Of a stretch of 64,000 nucleotides of DNA, positions 58,083 to 64,000 are shown one piece after another. The stretch covers positions 186,001-250,000 of the forward strand of contig NZ_JAAORI010000004.1 in NCBI RefSeq assembly GCF_017696075.1, read 5' to 3'. Both the position numbers and the translations under genes were made by a program. Origin of the DNA: Prochlorococcus marinus XMU1411. GTDB taxonomy: Bacteria; Cyanobacteriota; Cyanobacteriia; PCC-6307; Cyanobiaceae. The notes under the pieces were generated by a model. That model did not search any database. It saw nothing but the letters and a program-made list of their open reading frames with translations, and had not been told where the DNA came from. Each line of letters starts with the position of its first letter. The stretch's first letter is position 1.

Positions 58083-59522
58083 TTATTTTATTTGAGAAGC
58101 CGCCTGTTTGTATGCGACCTCAACTACCTCACTAAGAGTGGGATGAGTATGAACTTCTTTAGATAATTCAATTACATCCTGGTTCCTTGAAATAGCGTTC
58201 GAAATTTCTTGAATTAAATCAGCTGCATGTAACCCAAAAATATGAGCACCTAATACTTTCCCATTATCTTTATTGAAAATCAACTTTAGCAATCCATCAC
58301 TCTCCAATTCAGCCAATGCTTTTGAATTAGCCTTAAAGAAACTTTTGACGACTCCCAAAGTGAAATTTTCGTTTACAGATATCTCTTTAGCTTCAGCCTC
58401 AGAGAGACCAACTGAACTTATCTCAGGGTGAGTAAAGGTTGCTGCAGGGATACTGTTATAGTTTATTTCGACATTACCGCCGCAAATATTATCAACAGCA
58501 ATAGTACCCTGCGCTGCAGCTGTATGGGCAAGCATAAGTTTGCCTGTTACATCTCCAACAGCCCAAATGTGAGGTATTATTTTATTACCATTCTTAACTC
58601 TCATTTGATCATCTACAGGAATGAAACCTTTTACAGTTTCGATCCCAACTGACTCAAGATTTAGGTTATTACTATTAGGACTTCTGCCAGTTGCAACTAG
58701 TACCGCGTCAACTTCTAAAGTTTCTACAACTTCCTTAGATTTTGCATCTGTCAGTTCTATTTTTACAGGACATCCAGGTGTTATTTTTGTTGCGAAGACA
58801 TTTGATTTTGTGTCTATATCTCTTGCTTGAATAAGATTCTTCTTGGCAATTTTAGTGATGTCTGGATCAAATGTAGGCATAATATTTTCCAAAGCCTCTA
58901 TCATGGTTACCTCACAACCAAGCGCGGTATAAACATCAGCAAATTCTAGTCCTATATATCCGCTTCCAATAATTGCTATCCATCTTGGAAGCCACTCAAG
59001 TTTAACCGCATCATCACTAGTAAATACAGTCCTATTATCCAAAGTTATTCCACGGGGCACAAAAGGAGAAGAACCAGTTGCTATGACGATATTCTTAGAT
59101 GTAAAAATTTTATCAATTCCGTTTTTATCTCTTACACCTACTTTTTGATTTCCTGCAATTCTGCCAATGCCCAAAATAATTTCAACTCCACTCCTTTTAA
59201 GAGTTTTTGTTAAATTTTCTCTAACATTTAAAACTAAATTATTTGCATGATCTGCAATTTTTGATCTCTCGAACCTTACTGGGGAAGCATGAATACCAAA
59301 TTTAGCTAAATGTTCATAATCAGCTATTTCTCTAACTTTTCCACTTGCAGCCAAAAGAGCCTTAGATGGGACACAACCCTTGTTAACACAAGTACCTCCC
59401 ATATCAGAAGATTCTACTATTGCGACTTTCAGTCCCTTGCCAGCAGCATGTTTAGCGGCATCAAAACCTCCATATCCTGCTCCTATTACGATTAAATCGA
59501 AATCAAAACTTGAATCAGTCAC
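58083..59522 (-). CDS. lpdA: Dihydrolipoamide dehydrogenase (E3)
   Basis: This flavoprotein reoxidises lipoamide with NAD. FAD-binding IVIGAGYGGFDAA is at the N-terminus. The redox disulfide is in GGTCVNKGCVPSKAL, the NAD motif IIGSGYIGLEFA is central, and the C-terminal HTHPTLSEVVEVA carries the catalytic His-Glu pair. Length is 479. The start is GTG 59522, overlapping the SpoU gene stop by 8 bases. It would serve pyruvate dehydrogenase (pdhA at 35584) and possibly glycine cleavage. Confidence 0.95.
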   Translation of the reverse strand: MTDSSFDFDLIVIGAGYGGFDAAKHAAGKGLKVAIVESSDMGGTCVNKGCVPSKALLAASGKVREIADYEHLAKFGIHASPVRFERSKIADHANNLVLNVRENLTKTLKRSGVEIILGIGRIAGNQKVGVRDKNGIDKIFTSKNIVIATGSSPFVPRGITLDNRTVFTSDDAVKLEWLPRWIAIIGSGYIGLEFADVYTALGCEVTMIEALENIMPTFDPDITKIAKKNLIQARDIDTKSNVFATKITPGCPVKIELTDAKSKEVVETLEVDAVLVATGRSPNSNNLNLESVGIETVKGFIPVDDQMRVKNGNKIIPHIWAVGDVTGKLMLAHTAAAQGTIAVDNICGGNVEINYNSIPAATFTHPEISSVGLSEAEAKEISVNENFTLGVVKSFFKANSKALAELESDGLLKLIFNKDNGKVLGAHIFGLHAADLIQEISNAISRNQDVIELSKEVHTHPTLSEVVEVAYKQAASQIK

Positions 59523-60354
59523 TTTTTATTTTTTTATTAGATGTGAATGCGACTCTTTTTCGTTCTAGTAATAACGGAACTGCAACACAAGCCACATTCA
59601 ATGATTCTACAAGCTCACTATGCGGAATTGTAATTGTTTCATTAAAAGCTTCTTGAATTTTTTTATGAATGCCTTGACCTTCATTACCCAAAATCAAAGC
59701 AGTAGACTTAGTCCAATCAATTTCCCAGTATGGTTTTGAATGTTTTTTTGAGCTTTTATTAAAGCTACTAGTGGAAAAAATCTTAAATCCTTCATTTGAT
59801 AATTCAGATAAAGACTTTAATAAAGAATTTATTATTTCTTCTTCAGTACCCTCATATCTTTGAAATGGGAGATTAAAGACCGCGCCAGTTGATGCTCTTA
59901 ATACTTTTTGGCTTAATGGGTGCGCACCTCCAGCTAAAAAAATTGCATCAACACCAGCAGCTAAAGCAGTTCTAAAAAGATTACCCATATTCCCGGGATC
60001 TTGAATCCTATCTAGAACAAGAACAAAATCATCTTTACTATTGAATTCATAATTAGGTATCGATGAAATTTCTACTAATGCTGCGATGCCATCTGGATTA
60101 ACTGTTGAAATTGCTGAAGCTAAAACCTCTTCTGAGACCAAAGTTAATAATGATTCATCAAACTTTTTGCTAAGAATTGGGTTCTTTTTTAGCCATTTTT
60201 CAGTAACTAAAATTTTGGAGGGAGAATTTCCAGACCTCAGCAATTCCTCAATAAGATGAGTACCCTCTATACAAAAATAATCTTTATCTTTGCGAGAGGA
60301 TCCTCTTTTAAAAGATCTAAATCTTTTAACTAGATTATTGTTTTTACTAGTTAT
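59515..60354 (-). CDS. SpoU/TrmH family 2'-O-methyltransferase, non-canonical start
   Basis: The family core is present: LDRIQDPGNMGNLFRTA, ALILGNEGQGIHKKI and the final ESLNVACVAVPLLLERKR. The first TTG (60243) would delete conserved N-terminal substrate-binding sequence; the frame continues upstream with SSRKDKDYFCIEGTHLIEEL and ITSKNNNLVKRFRSF, a typical SpoU N-terminus. No ATG, GTG or TTG occurs in the frame before the TAA at 60409-60411. I mark an ATA at 60354 as a provisional start, because the family often opens with M-ITS. It methylates a ribose in rRNA or tRNA; the target is not known. Confidence 0.78.
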   Translation of the reverse strand: MTSKNNNLVKRFRSFKRGSSRKDKDYFCIEGTHLIEELLRSGNSPSKILVTEKWLKKNPILSKKFDESLLTLVSEEVLASAISTVNPDGIAALVEISSIPNYEFNSKDDFVLVLDRIQDPGNMGNLFRTALAAGVDAIFLAGGAHPLSQKVLRASTGAVFNLPFQRYEGTEEEIINSLLKSLSELSNEGFKIFSTSSFNKSSKKHSKPYWEIDWTKSTALILGNEGQGIHKKIQEAFNETITIPHSELVESLNVACVAVPLLLERKRVAFTSNKKIKSD

Positions 60355-60400
60355 TTTTAAAAAAGTATTTTCTATGAGTAATTTGAAAAATTCGTTATCA

Positions 60401-60406
60401 ATTATA
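60401..60406 (-). promoter_or_regulatory. Putative -10 element of the SpoU methyltransferase gene
   Basis: A TATAAT on the minus strand lies at 60406-60401. If used, transcription would begin near 60395, making the upstream ATT at 60402 an impossible start and favouring a start inside 60354-60390. Support is sequence match only. Confidence 0.35.
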
Positions 60407-60565
60407 TTTTAATTACATAAATATTTTGATTAATTATTTATTAAATTTTTATTTCCCAAGAGATCAAAAAAATACATTTTCACTTTTAATTAATATTCAA
60501 GACGTTACATAGGGTGGACTTACTAATTTTCGTTTGTCATCATGAATCTAATAAATTAAGTCTTA

Positions 60566-61936
60566 ATGATTTGCGTAAGCAAAAAGACGTCATATCTTAA
60601 ATCACAAAATTTAAAGATTTTTGGCCAAGGCAAATTAAATGGAATCGTTGAAATAAGTGGTGCGAAGAATTCGGCCTTAGTTTTGCTTGCCGCATCATTA
60701 CTAACTAATGAAAGAATAGTTCTTCAGAATGTTCCTCGCCTTACTGATATTGAAAAAATGGCTAATATTCTTAGAAATTTAGGGGTTAAAATAATAGAAA
60801 AAAACAATAAATTAGAGATAGATTCACAAAATATTTCTATTAAAGAACTTCCATATGAACTTGTTAATGGACTAAGAGCAAGTTTCTTTTGTATCGGTCC
60901 ACTATTAAGTAAATTTGGAGAGGCTAAAGTCCCTTTACCTGGAGGGTGCAATATTGGTTCAAGGCCAATAGATGAGCACATTAACGGGCTTAAAGCACTA
61001 GGAGCGGAAATTCTTATTGAAGAAGAAATTGTCAAAGCAAATATAAAAGGAGATAAAAGCAGATTAATTGGTACCGATATCAAATTAAAGTGCCCAAGCG
61101 TAGGAGCTACTGAAACTTTAATAATGGCCGCATCACTAGCGGAGGGAAGAACTACGATTGAGAATGCTGCAAGAGAACCTGAAATTCAGGATTTATGCCA
61201 AATGCTAAATAAAATGGGGGCAAAAATTTACGACTCTGGCAAAGAAAAAATAATTATTGATGGTGTTAATAAGCTGTGTGGTTGTACTCATAAAGTAATT
61301 CCAGATCGAATAGAAGCTGGCACTTTTTTAATAGCTGCTGCGGCGACTTCCTCTTCGATAACAATTGCTCCTGTAATTCCTAATCATCTTGAAGCTGTCA
61401 CGAATAAGCTTCAAGAGAGTGGAAGTAAAATTACTATTAAAGGTAATTCAATTACAATCAAGGGTAATAAGATCGAAGGGGTAGATATTGAAACAGCTCC
61501 TTTCCCAGGATTTCCAACTGATTTGCAAGCACCATTTACAACTTTAATGGCAATCGCAAATGGTGAATCAAAGATAACTGAAACAATTTTCGAAAACAGA
61601 ATGAACCATGTTCATTTACTTAACAAAATGGGGGCAAATATAAAATTAAATAAAAATATAGCTTATATCAAAGGTGTTAACAAAATTAAGGGGATGGATC
61701 TAATTGGATCTGATTTGAGGTCTTCAGCTGCATTAATAATTGCTGGGATCATAGCTGAAGGTAATAGTAGGATTTATGGTTTAGAGCATTTGGATAGAGG
61801 TTATGAAAATTTTGAATCAAAACTAAAAATATTGGGTATCAAAATAACCAGAGAGTTTAGCAAAAAAACATTAACAAATAAGGAATTTAAGACCAGTTCA
61901 GACCCTGCAGATATTCCTCGATATAAAGCTGCTTAA
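60566..61936 (+). CDS. murA: UDP-N-acetylglucosamine 1-carboxyvinyltransferase MurA
   Basis: This enzyme performs the first committed step of peptidoglycan synthesis, adding enolpyruvate to UDP-GlcNAc. The N-terminal SGAKNSALVLLAASLL contains the catalytic Lys. The loop LPGGCNIGSRPIDEH carries the reactive Cys that reacts with PEP and fosfomycin. The later RAGTFLIAAAA is given here as EAGTFLIAAAA. Length 456 is slightly longer than usual because of about 15 N-terminal residues. No terminator is obvious downstream. Confidence 0.96.
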   Translation: MICVSKKTSYLKSQNLKIFGQGKLNGIVEISGAKNSALVLLAASLLTNERIVLQNVPRLTDIEKMANILRNLGVKIIEKNNKLEIDSQNISIKELPYELVNGLRASFFCIGPLLSKFGEAKVPLPGGCNIGSRPIDEHINGLKALGAEILIEEEIVKANIKGDKSRLIGTDIKLKCPSVGATETLIMAASLAEGRTTIENAAREPEIQDLCQMLNKMGAKIYDSGKEKIIIDGVNKLCGCTHKVIPDRIEAGTFLIAAAATSSSITIAPVIPNHLEAVTNKLQESGSKITIKGNSITIKGNKIEGVDIETAPFPGFPTDLQAPFTTLMAIANGESKITETIFENRMNHVHLLNKMGANIKLNKNIAYIKGVNKIKGMDLIGSDLRSSAALIIAGIIAEGNSRIYGLEHLDRGYENFESKLKILGIKITREFSKKTLTNKEFKTSSDPADIPRYKAA

Positions 61937-61966
61937 AATGCTAAAAGCATAAGAGTTATTAAATAT

Positions 61967-62077
61967 TTAAACATAAGCAATATTGATAAGTGAAATACAA
62001 CCTAAAAATATGATGAACAACACTAAGAAGCGACTAGACCAAATTTTATTTAAACCACTAATTTTGAGATCATTCAT
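61967..62077 (-). CDS. Membrane micro-protein, 36 aa
   Basis: The frame starts at ATG 62077 inside the stop region of the preceding micro-ORF (ATGA overlap). It reads MNDLKISGLNKIWSS followed by one hydrophobic helix (FLVLFIIFLGCISLINIAY) to its end. It is likely a single-span protein. No family is recognised; small subunits of thylakoid complexes have this size and shape, but I see no diagnostic motif. Confidence 0.55.
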   Translation of the reverse strand: MNDLKISGLNKIWSSRFLVLFIIFLGCISLINIAYV

Positions 62078-62181
62078 GCCCATGTTCCGCCATTAGATCC
62101 AAATGCTGTCAAAATAGTGACTACAATGAAAAGATAGGGAACGAATTGTAAAGATAATTTTTTTGCTTTAACTTTGGACAT
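62074..62181 (-). CDS. Membrane micro-protein, 35 aa
   Basis: The ATG at 62181 opens a basic N-terminus (MSKVKAKKLSL) followed by one hydrophobic helix (FVPYLFIVVTILTAFG) and the polar tail SNGGTWA. It ends in a TGA that overlaps the next ATG, a classic coupling arrangement. The basic-inside layout suggests a single-span membrane protein. Function is not recognised. Confidence 0.55.
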   Translation of the reverse strand: MSKVKAKKLSLQFVPYLFIVVTILTAFGSNGGTWA

Positions 62182-62462
62182 TTTGTTTTTTCTTTTAAAT
62201 ATAACATAATATTACTGAATATGAAGATTTGTCCTCAAATATAAGTTTTTAAATGGACATTTGCTACAAAGTTGTTTCATATATGTAAATAGTAAAATTT
62301 AATCTTATTTATTGCCCGCAAATTCAATAAATATAATTCTATGTTTTTAACGAAAAGATTATCTATTAACAAACGTCATCTTGAGCACTGTTCCTTGACC
62401 AAAACAATAGTCAATAATTTGATTTTTGTTATAATAAAAAAGTTCATTTTTGCAAAAGCCTT

Positions 62463-62544
62463 GGGAGCGTGGTGGAATTGGTAGACGCACCGCACTCAAA
62501 ATGCGGCACCTTCGGGTATGTCGGTTCAAGTCCGACCGCTCCCA
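62463..62544 (+). tRNA. tRNA-Leu(CAA)
   Basis: An 82-nt cloverleaf with acceptor stem GGGAGCG/CGCTCCC and discriminator A. The D arm is GTGGAATTGGTAGAC. The anticodon stem CCGCA/TGCGG encloses the loop CTCAAAA, giving anticodon CAA (reads UUG). A class II long variable arm follows, and the T arm contains GGTTCAAGTCC. No CCA is encoded. argD begins 5 bases after the tRNA. Confidence 0.96.
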
Positions 62545-62549
62545 CTTTG

Positions 62550-63725
62550 ATGAATACTTATAGTAGATTCGATATATCTTTCAAAAAAGGAAAAGGTTGT
62601 TGGCTATGGGACAAAACAGGTAAAAAGTATCTTGATGCAGTCGCTGGCATAGCAACTTGTAGTCTTGGACATAGCGACAGAGTTTTAAGAAGAAGGTTAT
62701 CAACTCAACTAAGAAAAATTCAGCACATTTCCAATCTCTACAACATTGAAGAACAAGAACAATTAAGCAGAACTTTAACGAATATGAGTTGTGCCAAAAG
62801 TGTCTTCTTCTGCAATAGTGGTGCGGAAGCAAATGAATCAGCAATTAAATTAATTAAAAAATATGGTAATACAACAAATAAAGGTAAAGAATCAATTATT
62901 CTCGCAGCAGAATCCAGCTTTCATGGAAGGACGCTGGCAGCATTGAGTGCCACTGGACAGCCCAAATATCAAAAAGGCTTCGAACCATTGATTCAAGGGT
63001 TCAAATTTTTTAAATTTAACAATTTTGATTCGGTAAAAAAATTATTTGAAGAGTGTGAAAATAATAACCAAAAAATTTCAGGAGTTTTAGTTGAACCAAT
63101 ACAAGGAGAAGGTGGCGTAATTCCTGGAAGTAAATTATTTTTTAAAAACCTTAGAGATATATGTGATAAATATAATTCTCTTCTGATTTTAGATGAGGTT
63201 CAAAGTGGAGTAGGTCGAACTGGGAAAATGTGGGGTTATGAGAATTTAGGAATTGAACCTGATGGATTCACCCTTGCTAAAGGATTAGGAGGAGGTCATC
63301 CAATTGGAGCATTATTAGTCAAAGAAAAAGCCAACATTTTTTATCCAGGAGATCATGCAAGCACATTTGGAGGGAACCCATTCGCTTGTAAAGCTGCCCT
63401 AACTGTATTAGAAGAAATAAATAGAAGAAATCTTATCAATAATGTTTATCTAAGAGGGGAACAATTAAGTGCTGGATTTGAAGAATTGTCAAAAAAATTT
63501 CCAAATATTATTAGCGGGAAAAGAGGTTTGGGTTTAATACAAGGTCTTATAATCAATGAAGATTATGCTGATGCAAAAAACATTACATTAAAAGCTTTTG
63601 ATAAAGGGTTACTGGTAGTTCCGGCAGGAGGAAACGTTGTAAGGATTGTTCCACCATTAGTTATATCTCGAAGAGAAATTAATATTCTTTTAGATAAGCT
63701 AAATTTAATTTTTGGAGAGTTATAG
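62550..63725 (+). CDS. argD: Acetylornithine aminotransferase
   Basis: I start at the ATG at 62550 (MNTYSRFDIS); an earlier in-frame GTG at 62469 lies inside the tRNA and must be spurious. This PLP class III transaminase works in arginine synthesis. It has the PLP phosphate segment NSGAEANESAIKL, the Asp in LILDEVQSGVGRTG, the PLP Lys in FTLAKGLGGGHPIGA, and the C-terminal PPLVISRREI. Length is 391. It lies only 5 bases from tRNA-Leu, so the two may be cotranscribed. Confidence 0.95.
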   Translation: MNTYSRFDISFKKGKGCWLWDKTGKKYLDAVAGIATCSLGHSDRVLRRRLSTQLRKIQHISNLYNIEEQEQLSRTLTNMSCAKSVFFCNSGAEANESAIKLIKKYGNTTNKGKESIILAAESSFHGRTLAALSATGQPKYQKGFEPLIQGFKFFKFNNFDSVKKLFEECENNNQKISGVLVEPIQGEGGVIPGSKLFFKNLRDICDKYNSLLILDEVQSGVGRTGKMWGYENLGIEPDGFTLAKGLGGGHPIGALLVKEKANIFYPGDHASTFGGNPFACKAALTVLEEINRRNLINNVYLRGEQLSAGFEELSKKFPNIISGKRGLGLIQGLIINEDYADAKNITLKAFDKGLLVVPAGGNVVRIVPPLVISRREINILLDKLNLIFGEL

Positions 63726-63736
63726 AAATTTAAATT

Positions 63737-64000
63737 TTGAAAAAAGCAAATTTAAAAACTTTTGAATTATTATCACCTAAACATGAAAGGGAAAATATCA
63801 AGTTAGGTTTATCAAGAATTAAAAAAGCACTTCAAGAACTTGGTAATCCTTGCGCAAATATTCCAGCGATACAAATTATTGGAACCAATGGGAAAGGATC
63901 AATTGCGGCATATTTAGAAAGTATACTTTTTGAAGCTAAAAGGAATTTTGGAGTTACGACATCTCCTCATCTTTTGGATGTATGCGAGAGGATTAGAGTT
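63737..64000 (+). CDS. folC: Folylpolyglutamate synthase / dihydrofolate synthase FolC (3' end outside window)
   Basis: The frame begins at TTG 63737, 11 bases after argD, and is open to the window edge. The ATP-binding loop GTNGKGSIAAYLES, near residue 52, identifies the Mur-ligase-like FolC family, followed by TTSPHLLDVCERIRV. The missing part is about 300 residues. The enzyme adds glutamates to folate. The start could also be a later codon, but the in-frame sequence reads like a normal FolC N-terminus from the TTG. Confidence 0.88.
   Translation, partial: MKKANLKTFELLSPKHERENIKLGLSRIKKALQELGNPCANIPAIQIIGTNGKGSIAAYLESILFEAKRNFGVTTSPHLLDVCERIRV

Larger units (their letters stand above)
61937..62462. 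other. murA to tRNA-Leu gap, holding two micro-ORFs
   Basis: The stretch contains the two overlapping minus-strand micro-ORFs (61967-62181). On the minus strand, beyond their stops, an ATGCT-TTT-AGCAT hairpin (61938-61950) followed by TTTT could end their transcript. From 62182 to 62462 I see only AT-rich sequence, presumably the promoters for the micro-ORFs and for tRNA-Leu. Confidence 0.5.

Noticed and set aside
62469-62549. argD start inside the tRNA, adding 27 residues
   Set aside because: The extension is the tRNA-Leu sequence read as protein. The normal class III transaminase N-terminus begins at ATG 62550.

Overview
The window looks like a piece of a high-light-adapted Prochlorococcus (marine picocyanobacterium) chromosome. 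Base composition is very AT-rich, genes are tightly packed and often overlap, and the gene set is picocyanobacterial: an ARC6/Ftn2 division protein, a group 2 sigma factor, nickel superoxide dismutase with its protease and a putative Ni permease, the DUF3122, DUF3611 and TIGR03792 cyanobacterial families, ThiE with an N-terminal ThiD2 domain, and CobL. No taxonomic search was run, so the genus is an inference from family content and gene order.

Layout. (1) 1-9722 is a cell-surface polysaccharide block: an acyltransferase-3/SGNH protein cut by the window edge, a lipid-oligosaccharide-type ABC exporter, a methyltransferase, an asparagine-synthetase-type amidotransferase, a Wza-like outer-membrane export protein and a Wzz/PCP co-polymerase with a degenerate kinase-like tail. 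(2) 9797-24330 is a housekeeping backbone: lexA, argF, ftsH, ribD, two small conserved genes, cobL, nadK, pheS, surE, a DUF3611 membrane protein, ribF, thiE-thiS, two tiny ORFs, larB, a TIGR03792 protein and ispF. (3) 24482-27142 holds two convergent accessory genes (glucose/sorbosone dehydrogenase-like and a GT4 glycosyltransferase) between ispF and trmD. (4) 27305-37564 is backbone again: trmD-era, Bax inhibitor-1, phoH, rpsP-ffh, arc6/ftn2, pdhA and a sigma factor. (5) 38166-52084 is a second surface-glycan island, preceded by a 600-bp AT-rich gap. Its plus-strand operon encodes a sugar amidotransferase with HisH-like and HisF-like partners plus a reductase, a dehydratase and a 2-epimerase. 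Its minus-strand part carries a WbpM-like dehydratase, PIG-L deacetylase, C-methyltransferase, cupin, Gfo/Idh oxidoreductase, WecA-type initiating transferase, hexapeptide protein and GT4 transferase. (6) 52244-64000 is backbone: mnmA, lnt, an FKBP, sodN-sodX-sodT, trpC, lpdA, a SpoU methyltransferase, murA, two coupled micro-ORFs, tRNA-Leu(CAA), argD and the start of folC.

The most distinctive reading is the six-gene plus-strand operon at 38166-43818. It fits synthesis of a UDP-activated 2-acetamido-2,6-dideoxy-L-hexose (L-FucNAc or L-QuiNAc type) followed by conversion of the acetamido group to an acetamidino group, as in bacterial O-antigens carrying L-FucNAm. The HisF-like protein has lost the first catalytic aspartate of true HisF, and the amidotransferase has lost three of four expected zinc cysteines. 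Other points of interest are two genes with no canonical start codon upstream of essential conserved sequence (sodX, which is in frame with the sodN stop, and the SpoU methyltransferase) and a pair of unrecognised four-base-overlapping membrane micro-ORFs beside murA.
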